Shown piece after piece: positions 34,171 to 46,150 of a DNA stretch of 64,000 bases. A model generated the notes under the pieces. That model searched no databases. It worked only from the letters and a program-made list of their open reading frames with translations, and was not told where the DNA came from. Made by a program: the position numbers and the translations under genes. This stretch comes from Campylorhamphus procurvoides (taxonomy: Eukaryota; Chordata; Aves; Passeriformes; Dendrocolaptidae): the NCBI GenBank assembly GCA_013396655.1, contig WBMV01002667.1, positions 770,519-834,518 of the forward strand. The letters run 5' to 3'. Position 1 is the first letter of the stretch, and each line of letters begins with the position of its first letter.

Positions 34171-37039
34171 TTGCGGGAATCGCGGGCGCTCTCTGGGTCC
34201 TGCACGGTGAACCAGAGCAGGTCTGGGCCAAACGTTTGAGCCACATGCTCAGCTGGTGTCCTGTGACTCCAAGGAGAGGCAGGGCAGGATGCAGCAGCTG
34301 AGCAGGATGTGCCCTGCAGCCCCAATTCATGCCAAAATCAGCTTTCACCTGACTTTCAGCAGAAGCAAGGGCAGGAAGAGGGGACTGTCACTTCCCTCAC
34401 TGACAAGGACGCTGGCACTGTCAGGAGGTCATGCAGCACCGCGGGGAAGGGTGCTGGGGAGAGGTGTTTTGACTTGGAGGGATGACCGCAGACAGCAGGA
34501 GCATTTGCCATGCAAAATGAGGGAAAAACTGGATAGAAAGCCTCTCTGCTGGATGGCAGCAATCCAAGCACTCAGAGATGCCCTTTGCCAGCCCTCAGCA
34601 AGACCAGGCTCTGTGTAGTTGTGAGAAGAAGCCTCGAGTCTCCCTGGTGTCCCACTCACGCCCTCCCCACACGTCCACTCTGCTCACTCCAGGAGGGAAG
34701 GCTTTTCCCCTAGTTGGTTCTACTAACTGCTGGAGAACCCTCTCCTTTTAAGAGGTGGGCTCCTCTCCCATGTGCTTTCCCCCGAACGTCATCTTTGCCA
34801 CAAGCCTTCTCATTAAAAGCAATTTCTTTTTCCAAGCATCTCCAGAGGAGATGCCCAAACGATGAACATCGGGAGCAGCAGGAGAAGCATCCCGTGAAGG
34901 ACATACATGAGCAGGGGGTGTTTATCTCAGTTTCTGCTTTCCAAAAGCCAGAAAGCACCTTGGTGTTGTGAAAAAAGGGCAAGTGTGGAAAATGCTGCCG
35001 GCTGTGACCCCTGGGGAGAGCCTCAGAATGGTGGGGGACAACAGAACCCCCGACCTTAGCTGCCTTTCAGGGACAGGGTGAGTCTGGGAATGAAGCTGGT
35101 GCCAGTCTTAGGGTTAAAAAGAAAATTAAACAAACCCCTTAATTTAAAAAACCCTAGCAGATGCTGAACTTTCAGGCTGTGAGTAACACCTCCAGCTACC
35201 CTGGGACTGTGGGTCCACTCCAAGTGATGTGCGTGCTAAGCACTTCTTGGACCCTTGCCACCCGGCACTCACTGCTGCTGGTAATGAACTCGGCTTCTTT
35301 GGGAGCTGCAAGATGAGCACTCTAAAATTCAGCTTTGGGATCTTCCTATTTTCCAAAGTGTTCAAGTGTGTTCTTCTTAAACAGCAAGCTGCCATTTAGG
35401 AAATGCTGTTACGCAGAGAGCGCTGTGCGTCTTCTGCCACTGGAGTGTTTTGCTCAACGCTGCGCAGGGACGACATAAAATCCATGTGCTTATCCAAGTG
35501 GAATTGCTGACTCTATTACTGTGGTCAGAGAAAAGCGTCTGTCTTCATCCTCCCTCTGATCCATCAGGAAGGGGACGGCAGTTCATTGCCCTGATGTACT
35601 GCACATCCCAGATCTGCAGCCAGAGCTGACCAACCTGAGTTCAGTGGAAGCTCTTTGGGGGTGCAGGACCCGAGGCCGTGGCTCCTCTCCCTGTGCTGAA
35701 GACGTCATGTGGACATGTAGGATTATTTAAACCCATGGGAGGGGTAGAAGCAGCACAGACTCCCCACAGCTCTTGCGCTGAGATTGTGGCTGTCCAAGGA
35801 AGTGACAGCAGAGCAGGTGCTGCTTTAATGGCACTTGAGAAAGGATGGAGAGGTTATGGGTCCCAGGCAGCTCCCTCCTGGCCTCTGGCTGCTTTCCTGC
35901 AGCTCCTCTCCCGAAGGTCACATTGCTGCTTCAAGGCAAAGGCAGAGATGTTTTATTCCAGCTTCAGAGTTGTTGTACTAAACTCCAGACTTGTTCAACC
36001 GTGGGATGGCATTTTTCCCCTTGCAGGCCCTGGAATAGCCACAGAGAAGCCATTTATCAGCCTGGTGTGCACATCCAATCTCCTGGGCGCTCTGCTTCGC
36101 CTCCCATTATCGGCCGTCTCCACAGTGCTTAACGAAGCAGCTATTTTGAGGCCTAATGAATTTGAAAAGTTTTTGACCCTTCTATTGCTGCATCTCAAGT
36201 ATCAGGAACCTGGAAAATGGCCTTAATGTCACACAGAGCATTATAAGCCTGTGCTGTTATTGCAGGTGTTCTACTCAGGTGTTTCATGGGGCTTTGGGAA
36301 AGCCACCAGCAAACAGGAGCCATGGGAGATTCAGCAGGGAGGGTTTTCCTTCAGGATAAGGCTTTTCCTTTCTCCCATGAGGAAGTCAAGGTTTTGATGG
36401 CTTAGACACAACCAGAGCTGTCAAGGGCAAGGCAGTAAATCATCCCTCGGTCATAGCCCTGCTCCAGAGAGACTCAGCTGTGGTGCTGCTCCAGGGCCAG
36501 GGGTTGCTGGTTGAATTATTGCAAACATGTCTCAATAAATCCAGGATCCAGGTCCCACCAGCATGGCACGCAGTCCCCTTGCCAAAGCTTGCAGATCAGG
36601 AAAATCCCAGCTGTTTTCCAGGTGCTGCATCCCTTTAATTGGTCAAGGAGCACAAAGTGTCTCGTGGATTCCTCTTTCCAATTTCCTTCTTTTCCACCAT
36701 CCACTTTCCCAAAGGACTTTGCTCCTTGGTGATTTATTTTTTAAAATAAAACCAGTCTTCCAAGTGCCATTAACTGCTGCTACTTCAGAGTGCACAGGAG
36801 TTATTTTCTTCCCTCAGCAGCTGACGGAGGGAAACCTTCTCCAGGGCAGCAGAAATCCTGTAGCAAGTGCTGAGAGAGGGGACTCAAAGGCCCCAAACAG
36901 CCCTTTGAGGAGCCTGGTCTCTCTTCCTTCCCCTCCAGAATGCTCTGGCAAATCCTCCTGGACTCCCCTCACTGTTGCCTGTGCCGGGCATTTGTTTGTC
37001 AGCACCAGGGAACAGCAGCAGTCAAAGCTGTCATCAGCT

Positions 37040-37440
37040 CACAGGGACATCAGCCATAATTTTAAGGTCTGTTAAATATGATAAAAATATTTTTTTTACT
37101 CATTAACAACAATTCAGACTGATTCTCTCTCTCTCTTCTTTTTTTTTTCCGGAAACTTCAAGTATGACTGTAATAGCTTTGTAATTTTGGGCTCTATCAT
37201 TAAAATTAATGATATCCTAATGCTCTATGTGCACTCGAAGAGTCTGATCAGTTTTTTCCCCTTTATATATCATTACTAATAGAACATTTTAATGGCTGTA
37301 ATTTCCAGCCCTGTAGATGGAAACCTAAAAATAGGAAGAAAGCCTATTTCATCACGCCATGCCAGCCCCTAAATAATTCAATTACATAGACTGGAATATT
37401 TGAAGCTGGGTGTGTTCCCAGCTGCAGATAACCAAAAGTA
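37040..37440. promoter_or_regulatory. Long AT-rich island
   Basis: It runs from CATAATTTTAAGG through a T-rich/(TC)n tract to TTAAAATTAATGATATCC, ATATATCATTACTAATAG, TTTTAATGGCTG and CTAAATAATTCAATTAC. It mixes simple sequence with distinct TAAT words, so part may be constrained and part merely AT-rich. Confidence 0.32.
37123..37150. repeat. (TC)n-(T)n tract
   Basis: CT dinucleotides pass into a run of about 12 T. The tract lies inside the AT-rich island at 37040-37440. Confidence 0.85.
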
Positions 37441-38077
37441 CTTGATATTGCTTTTAGAGTGGGGCTGGTTATTACAGGGTCTCGTTCTCTGGCCCTGGCC
37501 AGGCCACTGCTGGGGATGCCAGTGTGCAGCCCTAGGGGATGCCGGATGCAGGTGTGGCTGTAGAGCTTCAGCAGTTTCCTCTCCTGGAGCAGATCTGGAG
37601 TCCCTGCCACTGTCCAGGTGGATCCAGGGCAGCACTGGGGCTTCAGAGACTCAGCCCAACTTGGAGTGAGTACAACCCATCCGTCGCTGGTAGGTGATGC
37701 CTGCAGTCAGCATCAGCAAAGGCTTCTCTGTGGATACCTCTGGCTCCATACTGAACCCTCAGATTTCTCTTGCTACGGTTTCCCTGCAAGCACAGTCTGT
37801 TTCTCCCTGCTCTGCTCCTCCGTGGGGAAAGGCAAGAACATCACCACAAGTGAAGCCTAAAGCTCCTCTAAACCTATGCTAAACACCGGGTTTATTACTC
37901 CCCGCAGTCTTTCTCCTGCTGTAGGTACTTCCAAAGCCTTTCATCATCCCACACACTCCCACATGCAGCCAACACATTTCTCATCTTCACCTCACGGAGT
38001 TTATCAGACGCATTTCTGCCATTTATTGGTTTATGCTTTGCCTCCACCAGCAAGAGTTCACGATTAAATTCGCACTC

Positions 38078-38092
38078 TTTTTTTTTTTTTTT
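38078..38092. repeat. T15 homopolymer
   Basis: Fifteen consecutive T residues. It lies about 100 bp before a G-quadruplex motif and about 280 bp before a splice-acceptor-like sequence. Confidence 0.9.
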
Positions 38093-38189
38093 ATTTCATC
38101 TCCCTTTTGTCTTTGCCTAAGGCTGAGGGATGATTCTGGTATGCTTGTTACAGAGCTGGTCTCTCCCTGTGGTGGCTGGACCCAGCCGT

Positions 38190-38206
38190 GGGCGGGAGGG
38201 GAGGGG
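38190..38206 (+). other. Canonical G-quadruplex motif
   Basis: GGGCGGGAGGGGAGGGG has four G-runs separated by single-base loops, the most stable class of predicted quadruplex. Folding has to be inferred. No promoter or gene is visible beside it, although an exon-like segment starts 169 bp downstream. Confidence 0.75.
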
Positions 38207-38374
38207 TGTCGCAGGTCATCTTCCAGCCCACGCATTTCTCACCTCAATAACTCACCGTTTTGCTCCAGAGCAGCAGGGTTTCACTTGGCTCCAAGCAAAC
38301 AAGGCACAGCCATATCATCTGCTGCTAGTTAAATACAGAGCTGAGATTTTCCCTTTTTTATCTCTCTTTTCTAG

Positions 38375-38453
38375 GTTAGCATCACCTGGGCTCTCCACCC
38401 TGATGGATGCTGCGTGGGCAGTCCCAGCCAGGCAGGACTGCACCAAGACCAAG
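38375..38453 (+). other. Exon-like segment with good splice signals
   Basis: A strong acceptor (long pyrimidine tract ending TCTCTCTTTTCTAG, 38374) and a good donor (ACCAAG then GTGAGA, from 38454) bracket 79 bp. Two of the three frames are open across it, but neither translation resembles a protein family I know. It could be a non-coding RNA exon or a chance pairing of splice-like sites, which is common in long introns. There is no supporting partner exon. Confidence 0.18.
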
Positions 38454-41059
38454 GTGAGATGCTGAATATTGACTGGGAGATGCTGTTGTTGAATATTTGT
38501 TTTATAATCATGGCCTGGTCTGAGCTTTTCAGGTGCCATACCTCGAACATCACCTTCTGCCACTGCACAGGGATGGACAGCCAGGCTCACAGGGGACAGG
38601 GCAGCACTGCCACCAGCTCTCCTGGGCCAGCAGGGAGCCCTTGCCAGTGCTGGGATGGCAAAGATGAGGCACTGAATAACGATTATTTGTAGGAACTCAG
38701 AGCTGGCTGCGTGTTTAGGAGAGAAAAGAAACACTTTTACTCCACCTCATCTTTGGGTTCCCAGCACGACCATGCTATAGTGGCAGTCCACAATTTGGTT
38801 TGCTGTTCATGTTTGGGTGCCAAAGGGAAGCAGTTACTGCCTGGAAAGCCACCTCCCCATCAGCAAGTGATAAAATTATACATGCATTTCAAACTGACAA
38901 GGGCAGACTGAGTAAAACAAGGGTGCCATTCCATCAAGGTGCTGATTTACAATGCATCAGCCCTGACCCTGCCAACACTTCCCACAGAGGGAAGTCACTG
39001 CCTGCTCCCAGCCCTCTTCTGGAGCACATGTGGAGTCCGAGCCACTCCAGTGTCAGCTGTGCTCCTTCATCCAGGAGGTTTATCCCACAGAACCAGCATG
39101 TCCTGCTCCCCTCAGGTGCTGTCCATGCATTTCATCCAGGCCATGGTGCCTGGGTTGCCCCTTGACCCATCACCATGCTGACCAGCAGCCACTGTGAGAG
39201 AATCACCCTCAGCACTTCCACCAGTGTGTGGAGAATGGCTTCACAAACTGAGCTCTCCTGAAGGTCAGAGGAGGCTGAGCTGCCATTTCTGAAGAAGGTC
39301 CCTGGGTGTTTGCACTATTGTCCCTGTGTACAAGGACCAGCATTTCCATAGAACATAATTTCTCATCACTTTTCCCCTCCTTTTGCAGCAGAAGGTTTTC
39401 CTGCCTGGCATGGAAGAGACACGTGAAGTGATGCTGTGGCCTTGATAAGCTCTACAGGTTCTGGGAACAGGCATGGGACAGTCAAGCTGTGAGTGTAACA
39501 CTTCTCCACAGCAATATATCCAGTATCTGTGTTCAGAATTGATGTGCTTTTCTATCTTAAAAATCCTAATCGTTTTTTATCAGTGGCATCATCCCTCTCG
39601 CTGTGAGAGCTGTTCCACTATCAGCTGAAGAAGTGCTACAGTGCAGTAAAAGATACTAGAATATGTTCAAAAGTGAGTTTGGCTGCTCCTTTCCTCTTTG
39701 GAAGCTCCATTCCCAGTGGGTTGTTGCCTGCAGTTGTTGTCCGCAGGCACTGTGACACGGAGCCAGACACAGATCAGGCAAAGATCTGTTCCCTTCAGAA
39801 CAATCCCAGCTCTCAGCCAAGCTCTGTGAAGGCGAATCCCAGGTGCAGGGGAAGGCACTGGTTGTGACCCACAGCAGCCATCCCTGTGCTCACTGTAACT
39901 CTCCAAAACTTCTCTCCTCACAAGGGGAGAAAGTGCCTAGGGCGGCGATTAAAGTGTGATCAATCGGTGTCAAATAAAAGTCATCTGAATATGGCTGTGA
40001 GGTTGATTGCCTGTAACCAGCATAATTAGACAGCGAGGATTTTCTTTCTTTTCTGTTCCTGCAAGAGGGCTAAAAGCCTCCCAAATTGGAGCTCCTGTGT
40101 TTGCAGAGTTGAATTTACATTTGACCTATTGTTCAAAAAAAAAACTCTCCTCAAATCCAACACAAGACCTCTCCAAAGAACACCAGAGAATCGTAATCCC
40201 TAAAATGTGTTGCCATTTTTAAGTATATGTGGTCGGGCTGATTTCAGGGATGATGGGCATGAGAGCAGGTATGTGTCTCATCCACCCTGGTGTGGTGCTG
40301 GCACAGCTGGTCTCCATCCTGGGCATCCCCAGCATCCCATATCAAAGCCATCTTCTTCACATCTCCAGTAACTCTGTACTGATTTCCTCAGGCTGACAAA
40401 AGTCGGCTGTTTCCATATTCCCTGTCACTGCTGATCTGCCTCCTCTCGCTCTCCAAATCCTCTTTCCATTTCTATTGGCATTAATGAAGCGCTGCCTTTC
40501 CCCAGTGCTGCCACTCCCTCGCCCGCCCAGTGCTGCCTCACGTTCCAGACAGCTTTGCCAGCTCCTCGGGCCTCGGCATCGCCCCAAAAAGTCCTTGGCA
40601 TCAACATAAGGCCGCTGGCATTGCCCACCACAGGGCTCTGCCTCTGCTGAGATCACCAGGCTGCCACAGCCAGCAGCCAGCCCATCTACTGAGCTACTTT
40701 CCTAAGCGCTGGGTAATTAAAAAAAAACAGCAAATGGAAGTAATTCCCACTTAGGAGGAAGGACCTGCTGGAATTCGTGCTGGGAAGGAGGATTCAACAG
40801 CTGTGCATTAGCATAATGTAGAAATGGCATGGAGTAGGATGCTATTTTCTCCCCAAGCTGCTCATGATGAGTGGAGCTGAGTGGAGCTGCCTCCCTCTGC
40901 CTCAGGTTGCCCAGTGAGAGGGAAAGGCAGGATAGAGCCCAGGAATAGGGGGGTGGCTGGGAACCCCCTCAAGCAAGCACCAGCCTTTCTCCCAGGACTC
41001 TCCAGCTCATCATGCACCGGGAGAAGTTTCCTTCGGAAAGGTGAGCTGGGATTCAAAAG

Positions 41060-41099
41060 CCCTCCCCAGGGCACCCAGCCCCCTGTTTCCCCCATCCCC
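41060..41099 (-). other. Extended G-quadruplex-forming tract (minus strand)
   Basis: Six C-runs of three to five bases (at 41060, 41064, 41074, 41079, 41089 and 41096) are separated by loops of 1 to 6 bases, so several quadruplex registers are possible on the minus strand. No gene start is recognisable nearby. Confidence 0.6.
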
Positions 41100-41419
41100 A
41101 CCAGCTGCTGACATTTCTCCTCAGGCTCTGGCATTTATTTTAATCCATCTTGGGTTTGCACTTCCCTCTCAGGATTAATGTGCAAAGCGGTGAGATATTG
41201 ATACAGAAAGGTGAATTCACCTGAAGTGGGAGCCCCTGTGTCAGCTGCAGCCTGTGGGGTGAGAGGGAAACTGAGACAATTTCAGCATGCCTTGTGAGGG
41301 ATGAGGAGCCCAAAACCTCTGCAGGGCAGCTTTCCATGCCCTCTGAGTGCAGGTAGAAGTCACCATGCCTGGCACTGGATTGCCTTGAGGTGGCACCCCT
41401 AGCCTGGTCCCGTCTCTCC

Positions 41420-41612
41420 ATCACTCCCTGGCACCACCTGGGAGACAGACAGATGGACGGTCAGACAGACAGACTGACAGATCCCTGCGTATTGCTCTCC
41501 GGTCACCACGTGGGAGACGAACAGATGGGCAGACAGAGCATTCTGCACCACTCTCCGGGCATCACCTGGGTGACAGATGGACGGACAGACCCCTGTGTGT
41601 CGGGACAGCCAA
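41420..41612. repeat. Three-unit minisatellite with internal GACA microsatellite
   Basis: Three imperfect units share the order CACTCTCCGG-like, CACCACCTGGGAGAC-like, then ACAGATGG with CAGACAGA runs. The shared E-box position reads CACCTG at 41435, CACGTG at 41507 and CACCTG at 41563. The units therefore step by 72 and 56 bp, and the difference lies in the number of GACA tetranucleotides. It is followed by a CpG-richer stretch to about 41760. The repeat is certain. A regulatory role for the E-boxes is speculative. Confidence 0.8.
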
Positions 41613-42439
41613 GTCGCACAGACAGCAGCTCAGCGCTCACCGCCCGGTGTCCTCCCGGCCACACATCGTTTGCCCACAGGCTCCATCTTGTGGAAGATGC
41701 TCCCTCGAGGAGCCGAAGTGGGAAGCCACACTTTTGGCGTGAGACCTGGCGTTCGTGGGGTCACACGTTACCAGAGTGGGGGCTCCTCATAGGGTGGCCA
41801 AGCTGGTCCCCCCTGGCACCCCGGTAACCCGACTCTGCCTCCATGGCCTTAATACCACGTTCTGCCCTGGCGCAGCTGATAAGTAAATGTGGTGGAATTT
41901 ATTTCAACAGATGGAGGACAATTTCCTTCTCATCATTTATCCGGCACACCGTGACAGACCAGCTTGGTCTGTCTTGGGCTGTGATGTGGAGCCACTGGGG
42001 CTCTGCCAGCAGCAGCACCAGCAGCTCACACCATCCAGGCAGAGCAGCCTTTCCCCATTGTACTTCTCAGCTCTGGGGTAAATCCATGTGGTTTCCAGCC
42101 TGCTGGATGTGCTGCCTTCCTCAGGTTTATTTACTGTATGATGTGACACAGTGACTTCACTGTATGTCATTTAATGACACATCAGGAAGGAATTAATCAC
42201 AGAGAGCTGCTCTCATGCTGAGTGCTTGGCCAAGGTCTGGCAGGAGGAGCTGTGCTCCCAGCCCTCACTCCCTGGCCCTGAGTGGTGCAGACCCTTGGGA
42301 GTGAGGGTTCAGCAGGTGGGAGCGTTGCCACCACCATCACTGCCAGCATTCTGTCGCCAGGTGGCCCTTGGCAATTGGGCTGTGCCTGCAGACTGGGGAC
42401 ACGACTGGAGGGATGTGGCTGGAGACTTGTAGGAAAACA

Positions 42440-42815
42440 AGATACTCAAAACTCTCTAAAGCACACCCAATTTCCACTCATTAAGCCATAATTTCCATCA
42501 TTTTAATTACATAAAAGGCAGATAAATGGTGAGTATGCTCCTACTTGTGCCTTTTCTTTTAATTATTGGTCCTTTGCATGGGCCAGTTTGCAATGAATCA
42601 GCCTTTAAGCAGCGTTCACTCGGAACATGCTCGGCTTTATTTGAATTATCTTGTTGGCCGATCATTCCCCAGAACATAATAAAACAAACATTAATTACTA
42701 CTTCAGCGGGTGTAATCTTCTTGAAAGCACTCGACGCTACTCGAATGCCACTGTAGCCTCACGCTCCGCACTTCGAGGCGCGCGGTTAAACGAACTCATC
42801 CGGCAGGTCTGAGCG
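42440..42815. promoter_or_regulatory. AT-rich island joined to a CpG-dense edge
   Basis: The 5' part has CATTTTAATTACAT, TTTTAATTATTGG (with a reverse CCAAT), TTTGCATGG and ACATTAATTACTACTTC. From 42731 to 42815 about a dozen CpGs occur in roughly 85 bp (ACTCGACGCTACTCGAATGC, CACTTCGAGGCGCGCGG). Such CpG retention in a CpG-poor region suggests constraint or hypomethylation. A 76-codon plus-strand frame (42526-42756) opens here with a hydrophobic start, but it matches no family I know and is weak evidence of coding. Confidence 0.45.
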
Positions 42816-43866
42816 TGCTGGCAGAGCCCAGGCTGTGGCTTCGGGAAAGGATGTTTGGGAACTGTGCAAGCGTGCAAAGGAAAAAGCCAAGCCTGCTCTC
42901 CATGGAAGATCCGGTGGCTCAGTTGGATGCAGCAGGTTCAGACCATGCCTCATTGGACTGTGCCACGTGCTGTAGCTCTTGGAATAGTTCATGTACATGA
43001 AGTGGCAGCTCCAAACCTTCCCTCTGTTTCTGGTGGCATTTCCAGCACTGTCACTGGAACACCCTGAGTGTTGTGGGATGGGTACTGCCCTGGAGGGTGC
43101 CAAATCACCTGCCATCAGGATTGGCATCGCCACTGGTGTTTGTGCTTGTCCACAGGCAAGGAGAGATTTAGCTGGATGCAACTCATCCATGTTTTAACTG
43201 GGAGAGGGAAAAGACACGGCTGCAGCCAGGCAGCAGTATGATGTTCTTCCATTTGGTTGAAGTTCAACATCATTAGACATTCCTCATAAAAGCGTGGAAA
43301 CCTCTGTCGAGGTCTTTCCCTGGCAGATCTCCCTCCTGCTCCTCCACCTGCACAAACCCAGCCCTGGAGTTTGTTCCTGGAGTTACCCAGTGCTTTAGAG
43401 ATGAGGGCTGTTTTCCCTGCCTGTGGTCCCACTGTCTCTATGGTGTATTTCCAAAAGCATCCCTGCGTTTCACTAAATGCAAAGTTGCTGTCAGGGAGAA
43501 GGCAGATGCAGCCTGAATCTTAAAGTCAAAAATCAATTGCAGCTCCCCTTTCTAAGCATGGGCCCATGACTGTAGCATACATCCGTCAATCCTGTCTCCA
43601 GAGGGCCCCTATTCAAATCCAGGTACAGCTCAAAAAGAAAACAGCTTTCTGCAATTTAAATATTCACTACTGGTAGTTTTAAAGTCTGATTTTACATCTG
43701 TGCAAGAGAGAGGAATTGAAATATGCTTTAAATAAGAACATTCCTACATGCCTTTTAATTACCATCCCACCCACCCCCAAGGGGCTGTTTCCCTGAGAGG
43801 GGTACTCACGTCTAGGGTGAAGGACGCAGGGAGCCAGGGAGAGCTCTGGTCCAGCCCCATTGTCGT

Positions 43867-43891
43867 GGGGAGGAGGAGAAGGAGGAGGAGA
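43867..43891. repeat. GGA trinucleotide tract
   Basis: Tandem AGG and AGA triplets. Simple sequence. The reverse strand gives a leucine run in a chance frame. Confidence 0.85.
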
Positions 43892-45562
43892 TGCTCTGAG
43901 GATAAAGCCATATGTTGCCAAGTTAATAAGAGACCTTGAAAAGCATAAATCCTCGTCATGCTGGCTGCTGGCCCAGGTGCATCATTTCCTTGCCATTAGG
44001 GGGGAGCAGGCAGCATCTGTGCAACTCCAGCACTAAACACTAATGAAAAAGCCCAGAATGAAACGCTCGGTCCCCAGGGACGGTGAGGGAACCCAGCTCT
44101 CTCCAGCAGAGCTGGTGTTTGTGTTGGAGCAGAGCCTGGCAGGTTGGAGCGAGGGTTTACGCTGTTCCCTGTGTGGGGAGTGATGATCCAGCCTGAGCTC
44201 CCCCTGGGAGTTCCCTCTGAGCATCCCGGGGGCTGGGGAGCCACATTGTGGTGGGGGCATTGCCACGGTGTCCCCTGGGAACATGGCCAAGGACCTTGCC
44301 TGTGGCACAGATGGAAAGGGCTGCTCCTACAAAAGGGAAAAAGCCTGTGTTCCCACTGCACAGAGTGGAGCTGCAAACCTCTCTGCTCGGAAAGGAAAAA
44401 CAAGAATGTGTTCAGCAGGATAAATGTGGAGGGGAGGCAGCAGTGAGGGGTGCACAACCCCATGGCTCCATCTCTTCCCAGTCTGGTGCACTGTCAGGAG
44501 GTCTTGGGACCTGCCAGCCATAGGGCATATTCCAAGAAACTGGTTTTTCTCAGTAAAGCAAATTCTCCTTGACCCACAAGAGGCTCAGAGGAAGCAAGGA
44601 AGTGATCGTGTGTGTATGACTCAATGCAGTGCAAAGCTATTTCCCTCCACATTTGCCAACCTGAACATCCAGATGTATACAAATTAATGAGCATTATGAT
44701 GAGCCTCATTAAAAGAACTGTTCTTTAGGGGTAAGCATCTTCCCCAGTACCAGCGCTGTGTTTCGTTTGCTCAGCTATTAACTGATGACAAACTGTGAAA
44801 ATCTCAGTTTTGTTCTGATGCACTGGTGCAGCTTTTCCCTCAGCAGGTGCTGCACAGGGTGGTGGTGGCAGAGCTGTCTCTAGCCCCTGGGTGTTTCGTA
44901 GGGCCTGTGGGGACCAAGTGCCCTGCAACGGCAGCTGCTTCTTGCCTGAGAACAGCCCTATGCATCTGATACTGGATGAATTCATTCCACTTCTCACGGG
45001 GCCAGCAAAGATGCCAGACTTTTCAGGGAAATAAATACTATGCTGGTGGTTTTTTGCCTTCTGTGGACTGATCCCGGACAAGTGTTCATGCTCACCTTAA
45101 GTAGGGAACTGGCACCGCATTCTGAAGCTTCATTTTGCCTTTTGCTATTAAATTATATTAAAAGGGCTTTCAGGTTATCCTTTAAGTAGGTGCTTTTAAT
45201 TCCAGCCATAATTCCTCCCTTTTAGCCGGGCTGCTCTCCCCGGAGCAGGAGCTTCTTCTTCTCATGCAGAAACATCTCGGATGTATCTCTTGTGCAGATT
45301 CCAGGCACCTTCTGCATGATGAGGTGCTGCAATCTGAGTTACAATCCCTTCCCTGTGGGCACCCTTCACTGAGCCCGGGGTGCCCCCTGCCTCCTGGCCA
45401 CCCCTCTGTCCCCTGGGAATTCTCAGTGCTGGGGTGAGGAGCTGGACGATGGCAGATCTGCAGTCCCACTCACCTGCTGAGGTTGAGATGCGTGTTTTCT
45501 GTGCATGCTGAGGGATCAGTGAGGCTGAGACCAGCGCTGATAAAATCTGCGACTGACCTGAT

Positions 45563-45593
45563 GAGGAGGAGGAGGGGAAGGAGGAGGAGGAAA
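45563..45593. repeat. GGA trinucleotide tract
   Basis: Tandem GAGG and AGG units with one GGGGAA interruption. A second GGA tract about 1.7 kb from the one at 43867. Confidence 0.85.
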
Positions 45594-45709
45594 TCTAGCT
45601 CATGACCTGGCTGTGAAGAAACTGCAGAGCCAGCCTCACCAGCCCCTCGGTGCCGAGAACTCCACTGAGAAATTGGGAACGACACTTGGCCCAGGCCCCA
45701 TGTGAAATC

Positions 45710-46150
45710 TCAAGCAGATATTTCTTTTACAATGAATGAAAAAACCCCTCAATTTTCAGGAAGAGCATCAAGCCCTTAATTGGGATTTTAATTCCTAAAT
45801 GGCAGTGGGTGCAGCAGAGCTGTCTCCCCAGGCTAATGTGTCCTGGTTATTAGAGAGCTGATCCCCCTGGCCCGGGCAGTGTGGCCATGATTGCATGGCA
45901 ATGAGGCATCTGGCAGCCCCCAGAGCCTGCGCTGATTCTCTCTTGCATCTAAAAGCAGACATGAGTGGTACTTATTAATTTGAGTCCACCTCTGAATGCA
46001 CTTAACAATTCAAGTCCAATTAGTTTTCAGAGTGCCCAGGTAGGAAGTAATCATTAAAAACATGTAAATTAAGTTACTGGGGAGCTTAATAGATTAGTCA
46101 TTGACTTTCTAGCTTTTGTTGGCTCTTAACCTTCAGTTTAAATTCATCAC
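45710..46150. promoter_or_regulatory. AT-rich stretch with repeated TTAAT words
   Basis: It includes CTTAATTGGGATTTTAATTC, ACTTATTAATTTGAG, CAATTCAAGTCCAATTAG and AATTAAGTTACTGG then CTTAATAGATTAGTC. A GC-richer insert lies in the middle (45820-45930). Possibly two separate elements. Confidence 0.3.

Noticed and set aside
36999..37020. REST/NRSF-like site (TCAGCACCAGGGAACAG)
   Set aside because: The left half fits, but the right half is displaced by one inserted base relative to the canonical spacing.
42526..42756. 76-codon frame with a hydrophobic, signal-peptide-like start
   Set aside because: The DNA is an AT-rich motif-dense island; hydrophobic residues are the expected product of T-rich codons. 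Better read as non-coding.
43600..43630. tRNA-like TTCAAATCC word
   Set aside because: No cloverleaf arms or internal promoter boxes at the right distances; no tRNA seen anywhere in the window.
45379..45396. Second CTCF-like core on the minus strand (TGCCCCCTGCC)
   Set aside because: At least two key positions of the core are wrong.
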